From: Lingula anatina
Taxonomy: Eukaryota > Brachiopoda > Lingulata > Lingulida > Lingulidae
Assembly: GCF_001039355.2 (NCBI RefSeq)
Contig: NW_019773655.1
Span: 1 to 51,073, forward strand
Direction of reading: 5' to 3'
Length of the DNA: 51,073 nt
In this document: positions 1-12,900 of the stretch, piece by piece
Position numbering within the stretch: the stretch's first letter is position 1
Layout of the letters: each line of letters opens with the position of its first letter
Translations under genes and position numbers: made by a program
Notes under the pieces: model-generated
The model's database searches: none
Told to the model about the DNA's origin: nothing
What the model saw: the letters and a program-made list of their open reading frames with translations, nothing else

Positions 1-529
1 GAAAATTAACTTTGTACGATATATATATATATATAAAATAGTGCTGATAAATTTTCAAAAGTATAATGTGGGGTGATTATATTTTTGCTCTCTGTATACA
101 ACTCATTATTATTAATGCAGGATAAAGTTCATAAGGTTCAACACGTAGAAAGGTAATGAATGAAAAATTTCATGCAGCTTTTAATTATGTTCTGTATGCC
201 ATCAAGATGATCTTAAAATATCTTGAAAGATTTTGGTATTATTACACCACCAAAGCATCAATTTGAGATGATAGAAATATAGGAAGAAAATGAATGCAGT
301 GTTCAGCTCATTGTTTAGGGGCATTATATGTGCTCTAAAAATGTTTGATCTTTGAACCAGGATAGCGTTCAGCAGTATTTAACAGAAAACAAAACTTTTA
401 TTGGCATCTTAAATGTAGTATCTCTATTTGTTATTAATGTTAGCCTTGTGAACTTGAGAGAGAGAGATCAAAATGTACAAAATCATACCACTTCACTCAC
501 ACTTCCATGTTTTCTCGTTCTCTCCACAG
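1..529 (+). other. EIF4G: Probable intron upstream of the first recognised eIF4G exon
   Basis: No exon that I can support. It begins with an (AT)n run at about 19-35, is AT-rich, and ends in a pyrimidine-rich tract with AG at 528-529. A short open frame from 352 crosses into the exon in a different frame and is not eIF4G. The promoter and 5'UTR of the gene are probably off the left edge. Confidence 0.6.
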
Positions 530-2278
530 CCGTTTTTCCGAAGCCCGCAGCCCACGATGTCTCAGCGCATGCCCAACCAGGGGCAGGCGACGCGCCAGAT
601 GCAGGCGCAGTACGGCACTAGTCCTAACCAGCAGTACCCGTACAACACCATGCCCCAGATGTATATGCAGCAGCCCGGCCAGGGCACCTATATCCCACAG
701 CCACAGCCCATGGTCATCCAGGTGAGGGTCCACAAAAGATGAAAGATTGTGAAAATGTGCTGGATTTATGTGGAAATCTTGGTATTTTAGTTTTGAGTTT
801 TGGCCACCTCAACCCTAGTATAGATCTGTGTGCCTTGACACTGGCATTTTTAAGAAAGTAAAAAAAAAGGGAGGGGGGGGGGGACATTTCTGTCATTGTG
901 TGGGGTTCATTTTATGAAAATGTTCAAACATGTACTTCAGTTGTTACTTTTGTGTAAATCCTCCTCTTGCCTTAGTGTCTGTTAACAGATGAATTGTATG
1001 ACTTTGGGGAGTGTGGAGAATGCATCATTGTCCTGGTAACCATCTAACAGACATTGAAAGTCCAGATATTGAATTTTTTTTTTTTTTTAATTGTTGGCCA
1101 GTTAAGTTAACTGTTGAGTTGAGGTAGAAGTTTGCTGCGCGAACCATTAATACTTAAGGGTCAGTTGAAATTTTAGTCTAACAAGCTCCTACTTTCACTT
1201 TCACTTTCAGTATCAAGCCCCTCAAGGCATCAGGCCCCAGTACATCACCACGTCTCAACAGGGTCAGTTTGTGGCGACCCAGCCGTATTATCAGACGGGA
1301 CAAACCAGTCAGCCCACGCCCACGTCAGAGTACAGCTCAGCACAGACCACCACAGCGCCTTTCTTCCAGAAAACACAGATACGACAACCTACACCCACTT
1401 GTGAGTTCATGATGATGATAATATTAATAATATAACAGCATATTGAAAGACCAGGAGACTACAAGGCTGGTGAACTAAAGTGTATTTAGCACTGTGATAC
1501 TGTATGGTTGTGTTACCAGTAAGTCGACACTGTTGACTAGCTGAGTTAGTCTTTGATCCTTGACCATCTTTCACAATGAGCGCGTTCAGAACATGTTGAT
1601 CCACCAACATACAGATCCGTGGATTAAATATGGGTGACCCACTTCAAAGCAATGTTGCTGATTTCCTGATGGTGTCCTCACCTACACATACTCACTTGAA
1701 TGGATTAAATCTCGACCCCGAGTTTTAATTGCTAGACCCCTGAGGTTTGGAGGCGGGGAGACCAGTTAGGAATTAGTGGCAGCGCTTTTAAGTGGGGCTG
1801 GCCATATTTAGTCGAAGAAACGATTATTCTGCAGATCATCTGTTCTGAAAGCACTCAAAGAATGAAGCTGATGTTTGCCTGACACTAAAATATCACAGGA
1901 ATCACCAGTATTTATGAAAGACTTTAAAATCATAAAATATATATTGAACTTCTATACATAAAAATAAAAGGAGCATGTTTTACCGTAAATTAGGTCTCTT
2001 ATCAGTTCCCTGTATATACTTCTATTCCAGTGTATTACCCTCCCTCCAACCCTCAACAGATGACACTACAGCAACCAGCGCGGCCGCCCTCTCAACCCTC
2101 AGCCGCCATGACTCCGCAGCAAACGTATCAGAAGCGGGAAAAGCGGATCATCCAGATCGTGAACCCGAACACGGGCAAGGACATCACGGAGGACATCACA
2201 CACATCAGCGGCGCTCAGAAATCAGGCACACCTCCGCTGTCTGACAGCTCTAGTGCCAGGGACACACCAACTAGTTCA
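530..2278 (+). CDS. EIF4G: eIF4G exons A-C: Q/P-rich N terminus with PABP-binding segment
   Basis: Three exons: 530-721, 1211-1400 and 2031-2278, giving residues 1-210. The first two encode a Gln/Pro/Tyr-rich disordered region. The third contains [13 protein letters not shown] followed by GKDITEDI (coded about 2131-2200), which matches the conserved segment that binds poly(A)-binding protein in animal eIF4G (human KRERKTIRIRDPN...GKDITEEI). The codon at the second junction is split 1+2, giving Leu between the Thr and Tyr-Tyr. The polypyrimidine tract before exon B is a short ACTTTC hexamer repeat. The 3' end of exon C lies in a tandem repeat, described separately. Confidence 0.9.
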
Positions 2279-5200
2279 GTAAGTACAGGGGGGACATAAC
2301 AACTAGTTCAGTAAGTACAGGGGGGACATAACAACTAGTTCAGTAGACACAGGGGGGACACACCAACTAGTTCAGTAAGTACAGGGGGGTTCAGAAGTTT
2401 CCGAATTATGAGTCTTTTTACTGGACATGTACAATTGAGAAAGATATTGTAATCGTTTCTGTCCTTGGTGCCAAAAATTACAAAAATTGGACTATGAAGT
2501 GACCCAAGAAATGGGCCCATCCTGTTATGTTTGAACAGAGAGACCTGGTTTGAGATTATGCCCTGTTAACAAGGTCTTTGAAAAATTAACATTGAAAAAA
2601 AAAAATGCAAGCTGTCTTTTTTGTGTATACTTTTTCTGCAAAAGTGAAATGATCATGTAAGGCATGAGGAATGGGAAACCAGTCAAATGATGAGATAATT
2701 TCAGACTTTCGTTCTTCTGAATTTTCAGTGGAGACTATGTTCTATCTCTGATTGACTGATTTTTTTCATCGAAAAAAATGAGGGGGGGGGGGAGCAGGGG
2801 GAAAACATTTAAAAGTCATCAGAATTTATTTAATATTTTTCCCATAATTCCTTCCAGAGTACACCGCCTCCAGCAGGCCTCAATCAGAACGAGATTGCAG
2901 CCCAGTTTGCGGCACAGGTGGCCGCCACGTTAAAGCCCGGCATGCAGCACCCTGTTCCCAGGCACCCAGACCACGTTGGCATGGCAACGGCAGAACCAGA
3001 GGACCCTACCAAACAAGAGGACGCAGTGCAGCAGCCCACGGTGGCCACCACCACCACCACCGCCGAAGGTGGAACAAACCCAGAGGAAGATGACACACTC
3101 CAAGAGAAGGACGTGCCTCAGGAGACCACAACGTCTCCACAGCAGGTCACAGTCCCCACTGCAGCTAGCTCAGACGTTAAAGACACTAAGGAGGTGGCTG
3201 CTGCTCAAAGAGCCAGTGAGGTTAAGACGGCGGAAGTCTCTGTGTCTAGCGCCACAGAGGTTGATGTGCCATTGAGCACAGAAAGGACTAGTGCCCCTGT
3301 AGAGGGCGATGAAAGGACTAGAGATAGTAGTGCGGTTAGTGGTGAAAGCACAGTTGATGGTGCTGCCCCAAGTAAAGGTGCACCTGCTGCGGCACCAGCC
3401 GTGAAAAGGGAAGAAATTGCATCTGTTGTCAAGGAACCAGTAACTGCTGTCCAAGAGACTCCAGTACCAGCAGTTGTTCCGGATGAAGGTTGGTAAATTT
3501 TATATGTGTGCGCATCTGCATTTATTATGTTGTGTTCTGGCATGTTTTACATATTTCAGCTTGTGGTTTTTAAGTCTTATCATTTTATACCTCTACTGAA
3601 AGAAAAAAAAAAAAATTGATTATGCTCGGTTTTCCAAAATATTTTTAAAGGTTTTACTAACATGACTTTGTGTTGGGAAATGAAATTAGTCACAATTGAA
3701 AAACATAAATGACACATTCCTTATTTGAACAGATAGATTGGGAAGAGTTTCTTTGTACCCATATATGTGCTGCCACCTTTAAAACAAATTTTAATATCTT
3801 TTTCAATCTTTACTTGTTACTGTTGATAAAGATGTGGTGTTTCAATGTTTGTATTGTTACTGCTGATGATAATGGTATGAATATTTACTAGGATTCTTGA
3901 CAGTTGAAAAAGTTTGTTTTATTATTTATAATTTTGTGGAATTATGTACAGAAACATGTAGATAAGTGTTTGTTTGGTCATTACTGGCAAACAGTTGATT
4001 TTACATTTTATGATTGTCATTCTGAGTCAGTGTGGCAGTACTCATGGTTTTAGTCCCATTCCATCTCAACATTCACTGTATCATGGTGGAATGTTTTTCT
4101 CACTTTTGTGAGTTTCCATTCTCTGGCCAAATGTGTCAGTTATAATTCAGTTCAGGGATATAAAGTGGGAAAAGCAGATTTTGATACAATCCACCTGGAC
4201 TATTGAGTCAGACTTAAGACAGTTCTGTTGGTGCACTTGTTTGGAATATTTTATTAATGGTCGTTGTTGATTTTCTGTTGAAATTGTAAAGTGATATGAC
4301 TCATGTTCATGGATAGGCATTAACTTAGGCTTCGTTCACATGCAATGTCTATTTTCTAATTTCTATTTTCTATTTGCGCTATCTTATGATCACGGTCTGT
4401 GCCCTGAATATCCCGCCGCGTAATTACTGGCAGCGCGAGCCAGTTACTTATAGTAACATAGTAACTGGCTCGCGCTGCCAGTAATTACGCCGCGGAATAT
4501 ACAGGCCACAGACCGTGATCATAAGACATACCGCAAATAGAAAATAGAATTTAGAAAATAGACATTGCATCCGTGATCATAAGACATACCGCAAATAGAA
4601 AATACAATTTAGAAAATAGACATTGCATGTGAACGAAGCCTTAGTTGATGTGTTCAGATTTCCCATAGGTTCTATGCACCACTGACGGGGGACATAAGTG
4701 GAATTGTTTGAGCCAACAATAGATAAATTTGGTTGTTCAACCTGTTGGGACTCTAAAAACGTGGTGTGTCATGTGGCTAATGCATTAGCCAGTTAAGAAA
4801 TATATTGCTCAAGAAGTGGCCTGTCTGAGACCCATTTTACTAAAGCCCCCTTTACACTGGGCGGCGTCCCTTCTGCGTCCTTTCTGCGACCATGAAATTT
4901 GGCATCGCTGTGGTCTTAATAAGGAGGCATGAGCATTGATTTTGTATCAGAATGAATGCTCAATGATCTGCCAGTTGTCGGCACGTAAAGTATTATACTT
5001 CTTTAACTCTCAAATGGGGCCGTACTGCTGGACGCAGAAAGGACGCCGTCCAATGTAAAGGGGGTTTAAAGAATGTATGTCCCAAAATTGGCCTAAGTAT
5101 GCCTTTATCACTGTTAGACTTATTGTTGTAATGATAAAAGATGAAACCAACACCTGGTTTTCCATGGCCAAAAATTACATAAAAACCTTGTCAGCATTAT

Positions 5201-8200
5201 TCAGCTATTTCCTTTAAGCTGCTTCATTTATCAAGTGAGCTAGTCTCCAAAATTCAAAAAATAAAAAAAAGAAAGGTTCTTATTACTTTACTTTACTTAT
5301 AACCTCAGCCTGTGGCACATGGAAATGTTGGAGCTGAAATGTTATAAGCGAGCAGTGCACGTAGATTTCAGTCTATGACCTACTTTTTCACAAGACCAGT
5401 TCTCTCCATATTGCTTCCATGCGTGACAGATTGCATGCCTGGGTCGCCTGACTGCCAGGGCCCCAGTGAAGAAAGAGAGGCACCTGTTCTCTGTGGAATA
5501 CATTATTCATATATACTACATCTGTGGTATTTGCAGTGATGATGATGATGACCAGGTATTAGTTAGTATAGTAGGACAGCTGTGTGCTCTGTGTAGGAAC
5601 ACCCGATTCTGGCCGTAAGACACCTGTATGTCCAGTCCCCCATACCAGCTGACCTGTGTCCACACATACCTGGCTTTGCTGACCTGAGACTATCAAGTGG
5701 CTTGACTGACCCCACCCTGTTGTTGTCTCTGACCAGCGGTCAAGCTGACTTTCCACTGGTGGCGGGAGAACTTCGTTAGGGAGATAGTGTCCTGTGTGTG
5801 TGACCAGCTGTCTCTCAGTGCCACATGGGCAGGGTTCTCTCTGAGGATTAATATTCTCTCCAAGGACGCAGTATCATAGATCACAGAGGCACTGTAGGAT
5901 AGTGGACATTGCTGTGGCACACTGACCTACTGAGTTGTATAACAGGCTGGAAGGATTCCATGTGTGACCACAGGTGACTGCCTCGCCATATGGACTCATA
6001 TTACACCCTCGGTTTTGAGAGTACTACTCCAAGGTGACTGGAAAGCTGCTGTAACAGGACCCATAGCTGACAACAGTTTATCTGCCACTGCAGCTTGGAG
6101 GAAAGGACACTGCACATGTGGCTGCTGCAAACTTCTTAGTTCATTGAGTAGGAGCTCGGACACAATCCTCTCAGTATTACCAAGACTTACAAGGTGACTT
6201 GGGCTAGTATAGTGTGTTGTTGACCTACAGTGGGGTGTTGACCTACAGTGCAGTGTTGACTAACAGTGATCTCCTTACAGCGTGGCCCAGCTGCTATGCC
6301 TGCCACATGGAGTACTGGAGTAGGAGCAGGTCAGTAGGAGCAGAGCAGCTCTCTCACAACTCAAGTAGGTCACGGTGTTTGGCATGTTGACCTTGACACA
6401 TGTTGACCTTATCCCATATGTTGACCTTTTGGTTCTGTTTTAGTAGTTTCCCCAGGTGATAAGTTTTGGGTGTTACCATATGGCTTTTAGTGAGGTGTGT
6501 AATGCACCCATGTGTCCGTTGACCTAATGTGAGATCTTGACTTTCTGTTTGATATTGTCCTTTCGTAGAATATTGACCTTGAGAGGAATATTTCTTAAAT
6601 AATGGTGTGGAATTCCGAGGAATTTTGTCATATTGGATCATTGGGCTATTCTTTAAGGGCTAGAAAATAAACTAAATAATTTCTGAAATTTCCTTTTCAA
6701 CTGCTGACCTTAGAATGGTAGTAGTCTGTGCTGTTCATACGGAATTAAGAGGTTAATATAATCTGCTTTACTTGACGGTCATTGAACAAGGCAGCAATTG
6801 TTTTATAACATGTCATTTAGTATACAGAATGGAGAGTATAGCCAGTATAATAGAATCTATATCCAGACTGACAAACTCGTGATAACATCTCCATTAAGCA
6901 GGATCAACCTCCATGATGGGATATTTATGAAGCATATTGCTTTTCACAAGCGATTACAGGCTGTTAACAGAGAGTGAAGCATGTCATGTAATACAACCAG
7001 GATAAACTGTAATGTGGTTTATCTCTGTGTGGAAGGAAATTATGCATTTATGAGATTTAAGTAGACAAGGACATGCAGTGTTACTGAGTTACAGGGATTG
7101 AAGCATGTAGTGTAATAATGACAAGATAGAGCGTAATCTGTGTCACAGAGAAAAGTAGGGTATTAACTGTATTTGACTGACGATTACTAGGTTAAGCGGA
7201 AGAATGATTGAGATGTACAGTGTAACCGAGTTAGTATCCAGAATAAATTATAATGGTTTCCATGTCCATCATGTTGAACTGAATCAGCTGATACAATTCT
7301 CATGTGTTCAATCCTTCATAGACAAGGCAGGTGAGAGAGTGTGGACGCAGATTTTTTGGGGAGAGGCTACTGGTAAATTTAAACTCTCCTACAGGTGTAA
7401 TTAGAACTGTTCCCCAGGTATTTTTTCTCTCTGGCGGTGGTTCTGCCGAGGTGCCCCAGGGGAGGAAGGGCACTTCCACAGCACCTGTTCACATAGGAAG
7501 CTGGTCATTAGATAATTCAATTTCCCCCTCGGGTGCCCCCAACTGATATTGTAGGAGCATTGCCTGGAAGTAGGTATGCTTCCATATATGAAAAGTGGAA
7601 CAGGTGAAAATCTCACGCCTTTTCCACTTTCTCTATCTCTCCCAGTATTCTATTCACTAGAGAAGAAAACATTTAGAAGAAAGAGTGAGTGAGGAGAACC
7701 ATTTTGTGAAGTCGTGTTGTATGGGAAATAAAATGAGATGTTAAATATTTTCCGTGACTGATCCAGACATGAGTCTGACTGTATAATCCAAGCAAGATGA
7801 CATTTGAGGTGTTGTTATGTTAGGGTGAGAGGATGGATGCGCCTGCTGATTAATTAGCCATTTTCAACACATGCCGTCCCCACCTGCGACTGTAAACTGG
7901 GGCCAAGTACATCATCACAGGGCCCTGGGCCATGGATGACTAACACGTCCATCCAGATCCACCATGTTGTCTGTCTGAACTGCTGTCAGTGGTGCCCTGT
8001 GAAGAGGATTGCGTAACACAGCTCTGTGGCTGTAGTGAGCTCTCTCTTGCCCTAAATAGAGATCAGAGAGTGTCAGGCTAAAAATATGCTGGGTTTGGAG
8101 ATAGCAGTGCAGCAAATCGGCAGCCTACACCTACTGTAGCCTCTCTGGTTCTCTTTCTCTGCACCTATACTTGTTAATGTAACCAGGGAGTCTTGTGTAT

Positions 8201-9921
8201 AGAAGAGGTGGAGGTATGTACTAACTCTGGGCAGGACGTATTGCCCCAGCCCAGGGACTGAGGGGGACGGCCACCACCAAGACCACCACAACCAGTGTGA
8301 TTTTCCCATGACATGGTTCCACAGCCCTGTCTGTGTGGTATCGAGTTTGGGAGCTGTCTGGCAGTGTGTTAACAACATCTACATTGCAGCTACTGTGTTT
8401 GTGCTGGACTCCAGTGAAGGAGGATTAAGTTACGGAAATGAATCGTGGCAAGAGGAAAAGCAAAAGCAAGGGTACGTGAGGACAGGCTTAGAAGGTTTAT
8501 TCCAGCGTGTTTTATTTTTTTTCTTTTTCCATGTTAAGTTTTTCTCCTTGTGGTTCTTGGTGATTCAAAGCCCTTGAAGAGATGGAGAAGATGAGAAGGG
8601 AGAGGTAGCGGAAAACCACAGGTAACTGCTGGAAATACCTTGCAAGGAATGTAAGAAGAAAGGTATTGAAAGGCTTTGTAGCAGGCTTTATACTAGGGTT
8701 TGAACTCGGGAGGATTGTTTTGAACCTGAAGTGAAAGGAAAAAAGAGGTTCTTTATGCTGTAGAAAATAAAAGCTGTTTTTTTCTCCCAGAGAAAATGGG
8801 TCAACAGGTCTGTTTACTGAAACCATATGTGATTACAGATACTTAAAGACTCATGGCTGAGTGGGGAGTATTTTGGTTTTACTAATATGTGAAGTATACC
8901 CAAAAAATGTGTCTATGGACTCGTTATGTCAAGATGTCTATATCAGCTTGTGTCAGCTGAAGTTTGCCAAGGAAAAGGAAGAAGAGAGGTAAAATAGGTG
9001 CCAAGTGTGTCATTAGCCGACTAAAAAAAAGGAGGAATCTGATGATTTACAACTTGGATCATGTAATTTGTTGATTATGTCAAAGGAAGGAATACAAAAG
9101 GAAATGAAGAGTTGTTTTTAGTGTGTATTCCAGTTATTACAGATGGAACTGCTTTCTGTGTGGGAGTATACTCAGAGGAAATTTGAGGGGGGGGGAATCA
9201 TTGGTCAACCCTTTGGTCAAAGTGGCTGTATGGAGATGACCTCAAAGATTATTTCTGGACTCTAACTGAATGTTTTGCTATCATAGGCTAGCTGCTGGAA
9301 AATAGATTAAAAAATGCCAAGAAATTTAGGTGGAAGCTCTCAGGTGATGAGGTGCCCCAAGAGATGCCGACAGGACTCTGGAAGTTCTACTGCTCCTAGG
9401 TTCTCCACAGAAACTGTTTGTGTTTTTCACTGGTTTTGATAAGGGCCTATAGTCATAACATCCTGTTATATAGGTGTTTTTTAACCTTGATCTTGATAAA
9501 GTGGGGTATGTTAAAACTGGAGCAGACCAGACTGATATTGAAGGATAAACAAAATGTTTGCTCTGTTATTAATTCACTCATGGTAAATCATGGCTGCAGA
9601 TGTGGATTTTCCAAGATTTTTAAAATTTATTAAACCCTTAGACGTGAATTAAAACCAAAATGGGGGAGGGGGGGTCAGATTATGTTTAATAATATCCAAG
9701 ATGGCTGCAATTTTCTGTCTCATCGAGACATGGTGATGACAGATGTAGGTTATCTCAAGATAAGAAACGAAAAGGGAGATATTTAGTCTAATCAGCTGGC
9801 CGTGTGATGTTTATGGCAATGTTTAACCAACATTTTCTGTTTGAAATTGCATAACATTTGATAATAAAAATGTATCACATTTTAACTGCAACCCAAAATA
9901 ACATTAAAGAACTATTCTATT

Positions 9922-9966
<45 letters not shown>

Positions 9967-12900
9967 TAAAGAAAAAAATTGTTCCTGGATATGTAGTTTA
10001 TTGTGACATTGGCTGTTATTGAGAATGTGTTGTATATTGTTCCAGCACATGTGTAAACAAGTATGTACCAGTATATGTGAGTCATACCTGTGGTGAAGAT
10101 AGTGAACAAAGGTATTCAGGATGATACTTAAATACATAGAGCTAGAGAGATAAGGAAAACTGGCCGACTGGGTTATCTATTCTGTGTGTATTGTTATGGG
10201 AGAACACATGCAAATGAAATCTGATGAGTGTAGGGATAGGTGATATAAGGAAAATATGTGGAGGAGAATGTATGAGATGATGAAAAGAAATTCTTTTACT
10301 GTGACTTGTAAATAGCCTAATATTCTAGTCATGTCAGCACAGAGAATTACTGTAGGAAAAAATAAGAAAAAAAATCATTGGTGTTGGAAATTGAGGTTTG
10401 TAGATAGGCTACAGGATTCTTTTCATTGCAGAGGCAGTAAAGAAAGTTAACTTGCTTTTCAGGCCAAATCAGACCTGTGTTTGTATCTTGGGTCAAAACT
10501 TATGTGACAGTTGTCTTATGTTATTGGTCCACAATATTGGGAATGCAGTCCAGGATTTTGATTACCAGTGGTCAGTTTACCTTGACCAGCAATATGTGAA
10601 AGTTGCCCCATCTCCTCATACTAAAGAGTACTGCTTTGATACAATTAGATAAAGATGGAAGGGGGAAACAGGTGAACCAGTGCTTGATATTTGGTATAAA
10701 GGTCACCTCTTGATGTCTTATATAAATGTAAGGTGAATATTGAGCACTATGTGGAATATTCATCAAGACCCACAGTGTGCCAAGCCTGGGCATTCACTTC
10801 CCATTAAGAAGCATTAAGGTACAATTAGGCAGATAATATTGCAGATAGCACTTAAGTTTAGCATATCTGTTCATTGCTGGTATGTCACACACCAAGGTAA
10901 GATGTAGCTTGGAGAATGCCTTATTAGTGTATTAAGTTTTTGGGCTAAGTAAGCTTTTAGACTGCTAAAATAAGAAAGACGACTAAGGAAAGTTATCTGT
11001 GTGATGTTGGTTGTAGTTTCCCTTTTTTAATTTTATTTTTAATGCTTGGTTCAATAAGTACATCTGTCATACCTAAATCGGATACGTTTACCATAGAGAG
11101 AGAGTTTAGTCAGCTAAGTCTTCGTCGGCTGATATTTAAGCCCCCAAAACTGGCTTTAGACTTGGTTAACTGGGTCTTGGGATACATCAGAGAGAGTTTA
11201 GTCAGCTAAGTCTTCGTCGGCTGATATTTAAGCCCCAAAAACTGGCTTTAGACTTGGTTAACTGGGTCTTGGGATACATCAGAGAGAGTTTAGTCAGCTA
11301 AGTCGTCGTAGGCTGATATTTAAGCCCCAAAAACTGGCTTTAGACTTGGTTAACTGGGTCTTAGGATACATCAGCATATGGTTTCTCTTCTCTTTGTAGA
11401 ATGTACATCTTTTTGATGTTCCATGCAAAAAGTAATGGATGGTATTTTCATTAGAGATATCTGTGTTATGATCTTAAGTGCCTGTCTCATGAAAGGATGG
11501 AGGTATTATTCCTATTAGTATTGGAATTTTGAATACCTGTTTAAAACGTACCCTAGGTGAGAAGTTATATGAAGTCATCTTGTACTCCTATGAAGGCTTT
11601 ATTATTCTTTTTAACAGTTTTATATTTTAAGGAGTGTTTTCATTTTAGGTATTTAATACTTTTTCTTTCACCAGCATGAGGTTGCGTCATTTGCTGTAAA
11701 AGAAGTCACATGTAGCATTACTTTTACTTTGCCACAGGAAGATGAGATATCTTAAGAATATGCTTGAAGTGAAAAAGAAAGATTCTTTTAGCACAAGTAT
11801 TTGGAATACTTTTTCAAGTACCTCTTAGGAATTGGTTTTTGTTTTCTTATTGCAGTGCACATTTTCGTTTTCACAAAGGCTTTCTGTGCAGTCATCAAGA
11901 AATAAATAAGTACTATATTATGATGTAGGTATCTGTAGATACCCTTTTCTTCATGAACATAAATCATAAATGTTGTACAGTGATACATGAACATTATCCA
12001 TTTCTAGGCCGGAAGGCGTCCCTGACCAGGAAGCAGAAACAGCCAGAGCCGAGCCAGAAGGCAGAAGACAGGCCAGGAACTGACCTGGACGCCTCTGACA
12101 TGGATCAGGTAGGGATGGGGCTTGTCTTGGGGGGACAGTGGCGACCTCCACTGAGAAAGTGACTTTCTGTTGATGAACGTTGTTTGGTTAACTTGACTTT
12201 AGGAATATGTTTGTGCAGTCGTTTAAAAGATATTTGACTTTTAGCCAGTCAGACTATCTTGTCTGAAGTTGTTACTGATATGAAATGATATTAGGCTTTC
12301 ATATAAAATAATTGCACCTGAAAAGCTTCTCAATGCTGTATCACCTCAGTGTTAACGAAATTCCAGACTTGGAACTCCTTATTTAGTCTTCTATGCCCCT
12401 ATCACATACTTAATACAAGTGAAGAAATTTGAAACTGTCGTGAGGAAAACCACAAAAATCCCATGGAGATTAGATCACTTTGTTTGTATTTAGTTTGTGA
12501 GCCAAAAACACCAGTTGTCCCTACAATCGTGGTAATATCTCCAGGAAGTTATGTTACAGATTTTTGTAGAAAGTGGATAAAATAGCAAATCTACAGTTGG
12601 ATATTTTCATGGAGATTGTACATGTTACTGTTTTAATAGATACAATTTGTTTGTTCCCATTAAAAAAGATAGTCGATGAAAAGAGATTCCTGTCTCAGAT
12701 TTCATCAAAAAAATAGTCATCCACATTATTAAACGTCAGTCTTTTGGTTAAATAATTGGTAGAACATAATAGACTTTTCCCTTGAAACATCATTCAACAT
12801 GTCTGCCTTTTCCCAGCATGCACCAGTCAACATGTCTTCTCCCCTGTGTTTCAGGCCTCCACTTCCCAGCAATCCTCAGCTGACCATGACAACTCCAGTA

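Larger units (their letters stand above)
3489..12007 (+). other. EIF4G: Large eIF4G intron (8.5 kb)
   Basis: Ten times longer than the other introns of the gene. It holds two palindromic MITEs (4328-4640 and 4844-5066), a TGACCT half-site cluster (5376-6710), poly-T at 9926-9957 and a 3 x 92-bp minisatellite (11097-11374). Open frames inside it are all under about 105 codons and resemble no family I know. Parts (about 5300-6400 and 7400-8400) are richer in GC than the surroundings and could hide an internal promoter or non-coding exon, but I see no direct proof. Confidence 0.8.

Noticed and set aside
352-621. Open frame from 352 as an upstream eIF4G coding segment
   Set aside because: It enters the first exon in the wrong frame, and its sequence does not resemble eIF4G.
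3493-3498. GTAAAT as the donor of eIF4G exon D
   Set aside because: It leaves two bases and puts the next exon (12008) in a frame that meets TGA; GTTGGT at 3489 keeps it open.
3170-3543. Minus-strand open frames of 94-112 codons opposite eIF4G exon D
   Set aside because: Antisense shadows of a codon-biased low-complexity exon; the composition simply mirrors it.
5559-8826. Several open frames of 65-104 codons in the 8.5 kb intron
   Set aside because: No family resemblance, no matching splice phases with the flanking exons, and lengths expected by chance.
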